A DNA stretch of 13,875 nucleotides from JBDKVA01 sp039679375 (lineage in GTDB: Bacteria > Bacillota > Clostridia > Acetivibrionales > DTU013), in NCBI GenBank assembly GCA_039679375.1, contig JBDKVA010000082.1:1-13875 (forward strand). The letters are read 5' to 3'. A model generated the notes under the pieces. It searched no databases and was not told the DNA's origin. It saw only the letters and a program-made list of their open reading frames with translations. Numbering within the stretch: position 1 is the first letter of the stretch; each line of letters opens with the position of its first letter. A program made the translations under genes and the position numbers. Below, piece by piece: positions 6,875 through 13,529 of this stretch.

Positions 6875-7390
6875 ATAAGCAGCAAAAATGAATTAATGAT
6901 TAATGAGGAAATCAGGGATAAGGAAGTACGTGTCATCGATTCTGACGGAAACATGCTGGGTGTTATGCCTACTGTGGAAGCACAGAAACTGGCAAACACC
7001 AAGAACCTGGACCTTGTTAAAATTGCTCCCCAGGCTGCGCCGCCTGTTTGCAAGGTTATGGACTATGGAAAGTACATGTTCGAGCTTGCAAAAAAGGAAA
7101 AAGAAGCGAGAAAGAATCAAAGGGTCATCACAATAAAAGAGGTTTGGATCAAACCGAACATTGAAGACCACGATTTCAGCTTCAAAGTGAAGAATGCCTA
7201 CAAGTTCCTCAAGGACGGAGATAAAGTAAAGGTGAGCGTGCGGTTCAGGGGAAGGGAAATGAATTACACTGCTTTGGGTGAACAAGTGCTCAATAAATTC
7301 GCAGAAGCAATGGTTGATGTGGGAATAGTGGAGAGAAAGCCGAAACTGGAAGGCAGAAGTATGATCATGATACTCAATCCTAAACAGTAA
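6875..7390 (+). CDS. infC: Translation initiation factor IF-3, with an AUA start codon
   Basis: IF-3 binds the 30S subunit, keeps it free of 50S and proofreads start-codon pairing. The protein shows the family's N-terminal domain (INEEIRDKEVRVID, APPVCKVMDYGKY) and C-terminal domain (EVWIKPNIEDHDF, KVSVRFRGREM). The first ATG in frame is at 6896, but a strong GGAGGTG (6861-6867) lies 29 bases before it, too far away. The same site is seven bases before an in-frame ATA at 6875. Starting there gives 171 residues and the N-terminus M-S-S-K-N-E-L-M-I-N-E, which lines up with the M-I-S-K-D-F-I-I-N-E type start of Bacillus IF-3. A non-AUG start on infC is the known device by which IF-3 represses its own translation. 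First gene of the operon, 80 bases before rpmI. Confidence 0.93.
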   Translation: MSSKNELMINEEIRDKEVRVIDSDGNMLGVMPTVEAQKLANTKNLDLVKIAPQAAPPVCKVMDYGKYMFELAKKEKEARKNQRVITIKEVWIKPNIEDHDFSFKVKNAYKFLKDGDKVKVSVRFRGREMNYTALGEQVLNKFAEAMVDVGIVERKPKLEGRSMIMILNPKQ

Positions 7391-7470
7391 GGTATATCAT
7401 AAACGAATTCGGGGGATGTTCTCTTGTGAAAGCCTTCGAGTTTAAGCAAAACGAAATAGGAGGAGAAAAA

Positions 7471-7668
7471 ATGCCAAAGGTTAAAACACACAGTGCATCT
7501 AAAAAGAGATTTAGAATAACCGCCAACGGCAAGGTTAAAATGAATCATGCATTCAGGAGCCATAGATTGGTATCCAAGGCAAAAAAGGCTAAGAAACACC
7601 ACAGGCTCGGTGCCTACGCTTCTTCCGCCAATGAAGCCACAGTAAAAATGCTCATACCTTATAAGTAA
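7471..7668 (+). CDS. rpmI: 50S ribosomal protein L35
   Basis: A 65-residue, strongly basic protein beginning MPKVKTHSASKKRF, the standard L35 N-terminus, with the lysine-rich AKKAKKHHR stretch near residue 40. It binds 23S rRNA in the large subunit. The frame stays open upstream to a GTG at 7426, but AGGAGGAG at 7458-7465 and the family sequence fix the start at the ATG at 7471. Second gene of the infC-rpmI-rplT operon, 17 bases before rplT. Confidence 0.97.
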   Translation: MPKVKTHSASKKRFRITANGKVKMNHAFRSHRLVSKAKKAKKHHRLGAYASSANEATVKMLIPYK

Positions 7669-7685
7669 GAAGGAGGAAGATTATA

Positions 7686-8036
7686 ATGTCAAGAGTCAAA
7701 GGTGCAGTTAGGACGCGTGCAAGGCACAAAAAAATACTTAAGCTTGCAAAGGGTTATTTCGGTGGCAAGAGCAAGCTCTTCAGAATAGCAAATCAGGCCG
7801 TTATGAAATCCCTTTCCTATGCTTACAGGGACAGAAAGTCCAATAAGAGGAATTTCAGGCAGCTCTGGATATCCAGAATAAATGCAGGAGCAAGAATGAA
7901 TGGCATGAGTTACAGTAAATTCATGAACGGCTTGAGGAAAGCCGGCATCAGCCTGAACAGGAAAGTTCTCGCCGACATGGCGGTAAACGATGCGGTGGGC
8001 TTCACCCAACTCGTTAATAGTGTAAAGAATGCTTAA
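7686..8036 (+). CDS. rplT: 50S ribosomal protein L20
   Basis: A 116-residue basic protein of normal L20 length: MSRVKGAVRTRARHKKIL, then YFGGKSKLFRIANQ and the RNA-binding region RDRKSNKRNFRQLWISRINA (48-67). L20 is an early 23S rRNA assembly protein and, in Firmicutes, the repressor that binds the leader of its own operon, so it probably acts on the leader at 6569-6874. AAGGAGGAAG just upstream is a strong ribosome binding site. Last gene of the operon, followed by an intrinsic terminator. Confidence 0.97.
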   Translation: MSRVKGAVRTRARHKKILKLAKGYFGGKSKLFRIANQAVMKSLSYAYRDRKSNKRNFRQLWISRINAGARMNGMSYSKFMNGLRKAGISLNRKVLADMAVNDAVGFTQLVNSVKNA

Positions 8037-8048
8037 TTCAATAAAGAG

Positions 8049-8085
8049 ACAAAAGACAGGGGGCTCAAAGAGCCCTCTTTTGTTG
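8049..8085 (+). terminator. Intrinsic terminator of the infC operon
   Basis: GGGCTC (8061-8066)-AAA-GAGCCC (8070-8075) forms the tip of the hairpin. An outer stem ACAAAAGA/TCTTTTGT (8049-8056 with 8076-8083) encloses it, leaving a four-base CAGG bulge. The TCTTTTGTT on the 3' side serves as the T tract. The methyltransferase gene starts 15 bases later, so some read-through is possible. Confidence 0.8.
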
Positions 8086-8100
8086 TAAAGAGGAACGCGT

Positions 8101-8904
8101 ATGATACGACTGACAGGCAGCCAAAACCCGCTCATAAAGGAAGTAAGAGCACTAAAAAACAAAGATTCCAGGGAAGAAAAGGGTCTCTATTTCATTGAGG
8201 GCGCGCGGTTTGTGGAGGAAGCATTAAAGGAAACTGCGAATATCAAATATATCGTCGTATCGGAGACCTTTCTGTCCAATACCGGTTCATCCGGATCATT
8301 GCTGAAAATCAATGAAACAATCATGAACACCTATGTAATCCCTGACAGCCTTTTCTCATCGATATCCGATACGAAGAATCCTCAGGGGATCCTGGCGGTA
8401 ATGTCTCTTGAAAGGAAGCAACTGAAGGATGCCGTCTTTAATGGGGGATTGCTGGTTATACTGGACACGATCAAGGATCCGGGCAATATGGGCACCATCA
8501 TAAGGACGGCAGATGCGGCAGGCTGTACAGGCGTCGTTATCTCCGGGGGCTGTGTGGATGTTTATAATCCAAAGGTGCTTCGTTCAACGATGGGCTCTGT
8601 TTTCCACGTACCGCTCTATCATTGCAGCGGGATGGGCGAGGCAATCGATATTGCCCGAAAGCACGGCTTCCTGCTTTGCGCATCGCATCTTTCAGGCTCG
8701 GTCAGCATATATGAAGCGGATTTGTCCGGCAAGGTTGCTTTAATCATAGGCAGTGAGGCAGAAGGCATCAGTCCGGATACGGCAAAAGACTCAGACCTTC
8801 TCATCAAGATACCGATGGAGGGAAGGGCTGAATCATTGAATGCGTCTGTTGCTGCAGGCATCATGATATTTGAGGCAATGAGGCAAAAAAAGAACCGGAA
8901 GTAA
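8101..8904 (+). CDS. SpoU/TrmH-family RNA 2'-O-ribose methyltransferase
   Basis: A 267-residue SPOUT-class enzyme that should transfer methyl from S-adenosylmethionine to a ribose 2'-OH in rRNA or tRNA. An N-terminal substrate-binding domain (about 27-100, GLYFIEGARFVEEAL) precedes the knotted catalytic domain. The three family motifs are all present: NMGTIIRTADAAG (129-141, with catalytic-type Asn129 and Arg135), IIGSEAEGIS (215-224) and IPMEGRAESLNASVAAGI (237-254). The likely target is 23S rRNA, as in RlmB/TsnR relatives, but the exact nucleotide cannot be told; B. subtilis YsgA is a similar protein. AAAGAGG at 8087-8093 supports the ATG at 8101. It follows the rplT terminator closely. Its last codons (QKKNRK) and stop lie inside a repeat end shared with the trk region, so the C-terminus may have been altered by that element. 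Confidence 0.92.
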   Translation: MIRLTGSQNPLIKEVRALKNKDSREEKGLYFIEGARFVEEALKETANIKYIVVSETFLSNTGSSGSLLKINETIMNTYVIPDSLFSSISDTKNPQGILAVMSLERKQLKDAVFNGGLLVILDTIKDPGNMGTIIRTADAAGCTGVVISGGCVDVYNPKVLRSTMGSVFHVPLYHCSGMGEAIDIARKHGFLLCASHLSGSVSIYEADLSGKVALIIGSEAEGISPDTAKDSDLLIKIPMEGRAESLNASVAAGIMIFEAMRQKKNRK

Positions 8905-8922
8905 TATTATAGCCGACCCTAA
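8884..8922 (-). repeat. Lone end of a palindromic repeat family (copy A)
   Basis: Read on the minus strand from 8922, this stretch matches the left end of the element at 11594-11730 over about 38 bases with three substitutions and one T-length difference. The core shared words are AGGGTCGGCTA and AATATTACTTCCG. It covers the last seven codons (six residues and the stop) of the methyltransferase gene and includes the TAG stop of the DUF4363 gene (8919-8921). No matching second end is visible nearby. Confidence 0.7.
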
Positions 8923-9317
8923 AATAAATTTTCCAGGCCCAGTTTTTCTTTTGCAGGGATGTGACCGATATATTTCTTCAATGCTTCCGCTTCCGAAAGC
9001 GAGGAAGGCTTTTCTTGCGCCTGAACGAGCATTTGCAGACGTGACAGTGTTACGTCGATATTATCGATCTCCTGGTGATCAATCAGAGCCGACCAGATTC
9101 CCTTTACATCCTTCCAGATCGTCTTGATCGTACCGATGCCGGTTTCGGCCTGCGCCCATTTTTCGGACTTGACATTGTTTTCAATCTCATCAATGGACTG
9201 CTCCATCCTGAGAGAATCTCTGCTTAATGTCCGCTGGGTATAGATGCTTACCAATATTATAATAGCAGTAAGCAGGATGATGGAACTTACAATTTTAAAA
9301 GTATGCTTATGCTTCAT
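8919..9317 (-). CDS. DUF4363 family membrane-anchored protein
   Basis: A 132-residue protein with one N-terminal membrane segment (about 8-26) and a helical extracytoplasmic part. The segment around W68 to D88 (WKDVKGIWSALIDH, then QEIDNID) is the family hallmark as I recall it. The function is unknown. The gene overlaps the upstream DUF421 gene by four bases (ATGA at 9317-9314), so the two are translationally coupled; this pairing is common in clostridia and suggests joint action at the membrane. An AAAGGAGG site lies about 12 bases before the ATG, a slightly long spacing. Its TAG stop falls inside the repeat end at 8884-8922, and only 14 bases separate it from the convergent methyltransferase stop. 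Confidence 0.85.
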   Translation of the reverse strand: MKHKHTFKIVSSIILLTAIIILVSIYTQRTLSRDSLRMEQSIDEIENNVKSEKWAQAETGIGTIKTIWKDVKGIWSALIDHQEIDNIDVTLSRLQMLVQAQEKPSSLSEAEALKKYIGHIPAKEKLGLENLF

Positions 9318-10006
9318 GAGTTATTCAAGCCTCCTTTTGTATGTGGCTGGTGATAAAACTTTCCGGAAGAATCGATGCATGCCAGCAGGATTTCTTTCGG
9401 GCTTTCATAATGGTGCTTGCGAAGCTCCTGAAGCAGCCAGCGTTCATCCTTTCCAGCAGCTATCAGATTATTTACAAGGATATGCCCGTCGATGATAACA
9501 TCGATCGTAACACCTTCATAATCTGTTTTTATATCCATATCCTTCGGGTTCAGAGGGCGCTTCTGAGACTTTGGTATGACGCTCAGCTGGCCGTTTGTCT
9601 CAAGTATTGCATACTCTACATCAGCTATGTTCGGGTAATCTTTGATCCTCAGCTGCTCCAGCAGATCATTAATCGTGTATAATTCCTTTCTGAGCGCTTC
9701 CTCATTTATTTTCCCTTTTTCGATCAGTATTGTCGGTTTGCCGCATATCAGGGCTCTTGCCCGTATACTTTTCAAGGAGAGCAATGACATGAGCAATTGT
9801 GCTATAAGCAGCGTCAATATCGGAATGATACCGTTTATAAGCGGAATCCCCGTGTTTTGCATAGGTACTGCAGCCAATTCGGATATCATGATGGCTATGG
9901 CCAGTTCAAAGGGCTGAAGCTGTCCTATTTGCCTTTTCCCCATGATTCTCATCGATATGACCACTACTATGTAAAGGATAAGTGCTCTTGCAAATACTAC
10001 CAGCAT
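9314..10006 (-). CDS. DUF421 / YetF-family membrane protein
   Basis: A 230-residue protein with three N-terminal membrane helices (about 4-20, 33-48, 57-76) and a cytoplasmic C-terminal domain. Family signatures are MGKRQIGQLQPFEL (22-35), GKPTILIEKGKI (89-100) and YPNIADVEYAILETNGQLSV (124-143). Members such as B. subtilis YetF are frequent in spore formers; the molecular role is not established to my knowledge. AAAGGAAC ends six bases before the ATG at 10006. It is the first gene of a two-gene operon with the DUF4363 gene. It diverges from trkA across about 300 bases; I could not find a convincing sigma-A promoter for it on the minus strand. Confidence 0.9.
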   Translation of the reverse strand: MLVVFARALILYIVVVISMRIMGKRQIGQLQPFELAIAIMISELAAVPMQNTGIPLINGIIPILTLLIAQLLMSLLSLKSIRARALICGKPTILIEKGKINEEALRKELYTINDLLEQLRIKDYPNIADVEYAILETNGQLSVIPKSQKRPLNPKDMDIKTDYEGVTIDVIIDGHILVNNLIAAGKDERWLLQELRKHHYESPKEILLACIDSSGKFYHQPHTKGGLNNS

Positions 10007-10146
10007 TTGTTCTGTTCCTTTCCGAATGTAAAATGATTCGATCCGATTTATTTTTTACAGTAACATGAAAGCTTATACAAAGTGAGGTCAATTCGGGCTT
10101 TTATCAAAAACGGGCTCATGATAGCCTGCAAAAAGTATAAACTCAC

Positions 10147-10174
10147 TATACAATAAACTTTAAAGTGATATAAT
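10147..10174 (+). promoter_or_regulatory. Candidate promoter for the trkA pair
   Basis: TATAAT at 10169-10174 is a perfect -10, but the best -35 is TATACA at 10147-10152 (four of six) with a 16-base spacer. Transcription would start near 10181, so the whole palindromic element at 10187-10291 would be in the mRNA leader. Farther upstream (10007-10146) I see only a short hairpin, GGCTTTTATCA/TGATAGCC (10096-10126). Confidence 0.35.
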
Positions 10175-10186
10175 AATATAGCTAAT

Positions 10187-10291
10187 TAAGGAACAAACGA
10201 ATAATAACTTCCGTTAAATCTTCCGGCAAAAATCGAAAAACCACTGATATTTTGCCGGAAGATTCGCGATTAATTATCCGGTTGTTCCTAA
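10187..10291. repeat. Palindromic repeat element in the trkA leader (copy C)
   Basis: A 105-base imperfect palindrome. The core is a perfect 15-base inverted repeat, AATCTTCCGGCAAAA (10217-10231) with its complement at 10250-10264. The outer arms AGGAACAA/TTGTTCCT (10189-10196 and 10282-10289) also pair, followed inward by CG and ATAAT. It carries ATAACTTCCGTTAAA at 10204-10218, identical to a 15-base word in the element at 11594-11730, and at the same distance (17 bases) from a TAAGG/TTAGG end. It stops two bases before the trkA ribosome binding site. Confidence 0.75.
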
Positions 10292-10305
10292 GTGGAGGTG
10301 CTGGA

Positions 10306-10920
10306 ATGAATATCATTATAATAGGATGTGGAAAGGTCGGGTCGAAGTTTGCACAGCTACTTTCAAATGACGGCCATGACGTTGTGATCGTGGATAGCGA
10401 TAAGGATGCATTCAAATCCTTGAGTCCTGATTTTAACGGAATAACCGTTACCGGAGTGCCGATAGACCAGGACGTCTTAAAACAGGCCGGTATTGAAAAC
10501 GCAGATGCTTTTGCGGCAGTGTCGCCTGATGATAACGTCAATATCATGGCGTGTCAGGTGGCTAAAGAAATATTCAAGGTGCCGAGGGTTATCGCAAGAA
10601 TCTATAATCCTGAACGAGAGCATGTATTTCATCATTTCGGACTCGACACGATCTGTCCGACAAATCTTACAGTGGATGTCCTCCGGTCTAAAATACTCGG
10701 TGAATCGGATGTTTCCCATCATGCAATAGCCGGGCAGGCTTTTACCTTCAAAAAGGAACCGGTGAAAAGGGAGTATGAAGGTAAAAAGTTAAGTATGGTC
10801 AAATTGAAAAATGAAAGCCAGATTTTCGGCATAGTGCAAAACGGAAAGTTCAACTTTCCGAATCCGGATATCAGGCTTAACAGGGGAGACATCCTCATAA
10901 TTTCGTATCTGACACATTAA
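10306..10920 (+). CDS. trkA: TrkA/KtrA-type potassium transport regulator, first copy
   Basis: A 204-residue single-RCK protein. The Rossmann nucleotide-binding loop is GCGKVG (Gly7, Gly9, Gly12) with Asp30 at the end of the second strand (VIVD), as expected for a site that holds the ribose of NAD(H) or a similar nucleotide. The C-terminal RCK_C domain runs from about 140 to 204. RCK proteins form rings under TrkH/KtrB channels and gate potassium uptake. Unlike the second copy, it has GVPID (50-54) where the family usually has a Gly-Asp pair. GGAGGTG at 10294-10300 fixes the start at ATG 10306; an in-frame upstream start at 10252 would lie inside the palindromic element and lacks support. It is 19 bases before the second trkA and convergent with trkH. 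Confidence 0.9.
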   Translation: MNIIIIGCGKVGSKFAQLLSNDGHDVVIVDSDKDAFKSLSPDFNGITVTGVPIDQDVLKQAGIENADAFAAVSPDDNVNIMACQVAKEIFKVPRVIARIYNPEREHVFHHFGLDTICPTNLTVDVLRSKILGESDVSHHAIAGQAFTFKKEPVKREYEGKKLSMVKLKNESQIFGIVQNGKFNFPNPDIRLNRGDILIISYLTH

Positions 10921-10939
10921 ATCGGGAGGTATAGTTAAA

Positions 10940-11596
10940 ATGTACATTATAATTGTTGGCGGCGGAAAAATCGGATACTACCTTTCTAAAACGCTTATAT
11001 CGTTCAAGCATGATGTGGTTGTCATTGAGCCGAAGAAGGAACTCTGCGAGAAACTGGCAAACCAGCTGAATATAAGGATTTGTAACGGTGACGGTACTAC
11101 AATAGAAAAACTGGAAGAAGTGGAAGCATCGGAAGCGGATGTCCTGATCGCCGTAACAGGCCGTGACGAAGACAATCTCATAGCGTGTCAGCTTGCTAAA
11201 AGCAATTTTGGTATAAAAAGGACTATCGCAAGAGTAAATAATCCCAAAAACATTGATGTGTTCAAAAAGCTGGGAGTGGACAGCGCTGTCAGCAGCACCT
11301 CCATCATTACCGATATGATCGAGCAGGAGATCGATTATTCCGGTATCAAGACGCTGATGATGCTGAAGAACGGAAAATTAGCGCTCAGCGAAATAGAAGT
11401 GGCGGAAGAATCGCTGGCATGCGATAAATGTCTGAAGGATATCAAGCTCCCAAAGGATTGCATATTGATTTCCGTAATAAGGGATGATGGTGTTATTATT
11501 CCAAACGGAGATACGGTCATTCACGCAAAGGACAATATCATCGCCGTGTCGCTTAAGGATAACCAGGAAAAATTCAAAGCTTGCTTTACCAGCTAA
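10940..11596 (+). CDS. trkA: TrkA/KtrA-type potassium transport regulator, second copy
   Basis: A 218-residue single-RCK protein in the same operon as the first copy, behind GGGAGG. Binding loop GGGKIG (Gly7, Gly9, Gly12); the acidic residue after the second strand is Glu30 (VVVIE); the usual GDGT (50-53) is present. RCK_C covers about 140-207. Cys161 and Cys164 form a CDKC pair between the domains, not seen in the first copy. The two copies are clearly different in sequence, so this is not a recent duplication; they may form mixed rings or serve different channels. Its TAA stop is also the first three bases of the palindromic element at 11594-11730. Confidence 0.9.
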   Translation: MYIIIVGGGKIGYYLSKTLISFKHDVVVIEPKKELCEKLANQLNIRICNGDGTTIEKLEEVEASEADVLIAVTGRDEDNLIACQLAKSNFGIKRTIARVNNPKNIDVFKKLGVDSAVSSTSIITDMIEQEIDYSGIKTLMMLKNGKLALSEIEVAEESLACDKCLKDIKLPKDCILISVIRDDGVIIPNGDTVIHAKDNIIAVSLKDNQEKFKACFTS

Positions 11597-11730
11597 GGGT
11601 CGGCTAAAATATTACTTCCGATTCTTTTTTGAGGAAGGGAGCGGTTAGTCCCCGGCAATTTCCTACAAGGAAATTGGCCGGTATGTTCCTCGAAAAAGTT
11701 TAACGGAAGTTATATTTTAACGATCCCTAA
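11594..11730. repeat. Full-length palindromic repeat element between trkA and trkH (copy B)
   Basis: A 137-base element with inverted ends of about 45 bases. The left end (from TAAGGG at 11594) and right end (to CCCTAA at 11730) match at 21 of the first 27 positions, sharing ACTTCCG and, further in, CTTTTT and GAGGAA. The centre is a strong hairpin: CCGG-CAATTTCC (11652-11663), loop TACAA, GGAAATTG-G-CCGG (11669-11681). It lies between the convergent trkA and trkH stops and could serve as a terminator for both. It has no coding capacity. Size, inverted ends and multiple copies fit a MITE or REP-like element. Confidence 0.75.
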
Positions 11731-11739
11731 TGATTTTTC

Positions 11740-13137
11740 TTATCCTACGATAACCTTGCCTTCGGGATAAATGATATCAGTATCATTTTTATGCGAATTT
11801 GTTGCAAGCGCCAGAGCAAACGAAACAGGGCCGACCCTCCCGAGGTACATCAGAAGAATCAAAAGCAGCTTGCTGATATTGTGAAGGCCGGGGGTCAAAC
11901 CGGTAGTCAGTCCGACTGTTCCGAATGCGGAGGTTGTTTCAAATAATACATTGATCATCGGCTGATCCTCTATGATCTGTATAATAGCGGAGACAACCAA
12001 AACAAGCATTAAACTCAAGCCCATTATCGCCAAAGCCTTACTTACGGTTGAAAAAGAAACCCGTCTTTTAAATATGACGATTTCGTCGGAGCCTTTCAAT
12101 TGTGAAAGTATCGCAAATAGCAGTATGCCAAAGGTAGTGACCTTGATCCCGCCTCCTGTTGAACCTGGAGCAGCGCCAATGAACATGAGAATAATGGAAA
12201 GAAGCTTTGAAATGTCTTTCATGCCATTGAGGTCAATGGTGTTAAAGCCTGCCGTCCTTGGTGTTACCGACTGGAAAATGGAAGCATTGATTTTGCCGGC
12301 TAGATTTAGTTTCGCCATTGTTGCAGGATTCTGCGATTCGAAGACAAAAAATAAAATGGAACCAAGCACGATCAATATTGCGGTCATGATCAATACAAGC
12401 TTGGTATGCAGCATCAAATACTTTGATTTTCTATATTCATAAAGGTCTTTCCAGACGACGAAACCCAGTCCTCCAATTACAATCAGAGATGCAACGGTAT
12501 AAATGACAACAGTGTCGTTGTTATATTGTATAAGACTGAGATATTGGCCTGCGCCGGATATGCTCATCAGATCGAAGCCTGCATTGCAGAATGCGGATAT
12601 AGAGTGGAAAAAGCCAAGGTAAAAACCTTTGACGCCGTATTGCGGTACAAAACTTGTTGACAGCAAAAGAGCACCTGTGAATTCAATGCTCAATGTTACA
12701 AGGACGATTTTCATTACCAGTTGCCTGATCCCCGCTATCGAAAAGTAGTTTATTGACTCCTGTGCCAGCACCATGCTTTTAATCCGCATTTTTCTACCTA
12801 GCATGGAGGAGAAGAAGGTAACAAAGGTAATCAAACCAAGTCCTCCTACCTGTATCAGGGATATTATTATGATCTGCCCAAAAGTCGACCAATGCTGGTA
12901 GGTGTCAACGACGACCAACCCGGTAACGCATGTTGCCGATGTAGCCGTAAATAAGGCTTCAATTAAGGTCGAACCCTTGCCGTCCCTTGAAGCTGACGGT
13001 AATAAAAGCAGTAATGTGCCTGTCAGTATAACCAATGCAAAGCTGAGTACGATCAACCTGGTCGGCTGTATAGCTATAACTCTGTTCCTGTCATGTTTCT
13101 TTTCAACTTTATTCATTATGTTTACCAACTTAATCAT
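11740..13137 (-). CDS. trkH: TrkH/KtrB-family potassium uptake channel subunit
   Basis: A 465-residue membrane protein of the SKT superfamily, in which four pore repeats line one potassium path. All four filter regions are visible with their glycines: TCVTGL (Gly73), FCNAGF (Gly187), PRTAGF (Gly297) and FGTVGL (Gly409). Glycine in the first repeat argues for potassium rather than sodium. GAAPGSTGGGIK (321-332) lies in the region of the third-repeat intramembrane loop that acts as a gate in KtrB, and Arg434 is in the conserved GRVG of the last helix. The length is between KtrB and TrkH. The ATG at 13137 has AAAGG only three bases upstream, so ATG at codon 8 is a weak alternative. It converges on the two trkA genes, its probable cytosolic partners. 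No sure promoter is seen in the AT-rich 13138-13250. Confidence 0.95.
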   Translation of the reverse strand: MIKLVNIMNKVEKKHDRNRVIAIQPTRLIVLSFALVILTGTLLLLLPSASRDGKGSTLIEALFTATSATCVTGLVVVDTYQHWSTFGQIIIISLIQVGGLGLITFVTFFSSMLGRKMRIKSMVLAQESINYFSIAGIRQLVMKIVLVTLSIEFTGALLLSTSFVPQYGVKGFYLGFFHSISAFCNAGFDLMSISGAGQYLSLIQYNNDTVVIYTVASLIVIGGLGFVVWKDLYEYRKSKYLMLHTKLVLIMTAILIVLGSILFFVFESQNPATMAKLNLAGKINASIFQSVTPRTAGFNTIDLNGMKDISKLLSIILMFIGAAPGSTGGGIKVTTFGILLFAILSQLKGSDEIVIFKRRVSFSTVSKALAIMGLSLMLVLVVSAIIQIIEDQPMINVLFETTSAFGTVGLTTGLTPGLHNISKLLLILLMYLGRVGPVSFALALATNSHKNDTDIIYPEGKVIVG

Positions 13138-13250
13138 TTGCCTTTCATAATATCATTATAATGAAATTCTTCCGGTGATTATTCAGCAGTAAACATAATT
13201 ATAATACAAATTTTCAAATAATACAGTAGAAAAAATTAGTTTTTATAATT

Positions 13251-13280
13251 CGAATATTATATGTCAAATTGTACATGCTA
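13251..13280 (+). promoter_or_regulatory. Candidate sigma-G (forespore) promoter for the coat-like genes
   Basis: CGAATA at 13251-13256, 17 bases, then CATGCTA at 13274-13280. This resembles the sigma-F/sigma-G pattern TGAATA, 17-18 bases, CATACTA, with five of six and six of seven matches. The ribosome binding site follows about 20 bases after the predicted start. No good sigma-A promoter is seen here. Confidence 0.45.
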
Positions 13281-13319
13281 ATCTGGAAAGAAAAAGATTA
13301 AAATGAAAGGAGGGGCATT

Positions 13320-13517
13320 ATGGCTTTAACGTCAAAGGAACTATTGCTTGTACAGGACAACATCAAAATGGCGGAGAATTCGATCAAATTCATACAATCT
13401 TGTGCGGAAACAGCTACGGATGCTCAGGTCAAGGGACTTTGCCAGAGCATGGCAAGAGAGCATCAGGATGATTTGAAGGTACTTATCAAGCACATTAACA
13501 CAACGGCAGTACAATAA
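13320..13517 (+). CDS. Small helical protein paired with a CotF-like coat protein
   Basis: A 65-residue, almost entirely helical protein (LTSKELLLVQDNIKMAENSI, then KFIQSCAETATDAQVKGLC and a histidine-containing second helix). It has no signal peptide or membrane segment. I recall similar short proteins next to CotF-like genes in clostridia, usually annotated as spore coat-related or hypothetical. AAAGGAGGGG directly upstream is a very strong ribosome binding site. It is 12 bases before the CotF-like gene and shares its likely forespore promoter. Inferred role: structural component or partner in the spore; the exact location is unknown. Confidence 0.8.
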   Translation: MALTSKELLLVQDNIKMAENSIKFIQSCAETATDAQVKGLCQSMAREHQDDLKVLIKHINTTAVQ

Positions 13518-13529
13518 GGAGGATATTCA

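Noticed and set aside
7426..7470. GTG-started extension of rpmI or a leader peptide
   Set aside because: L35 proteins begin MPKVKTHSA, and AGGAGGAG is placed for ATG 7471. The upstream codons have only a weak G-rich site and no known counterpart.
7689..8162. Minus-strand open frame of 157 codons opposite rplT
   Set aside because: It is fully antisense to L20 and the terminator; the reading frame is a by-product of L20 codon use.
10081..10130. TTGACC on the minus strand as a promoter for the DUF421 gene
   Set aside because: No acceptable -10 box lies 16-19 bases after it.
10252..10305. Upstream extension of the first trkA to an in-frame start at 10252
   Set aside because: It lies within the palindromic element and adds 18 residues not seen in TrkA proteins; GGAGGTG at 10294 points to ATG 10306.
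11594..11730. Copy B read as a simple rho-independent terminator only
   Set aside because: The central hairpin could terminate transcription, but the 45-base inverted ends and shared words with copies A and C are not explained by a terminator.
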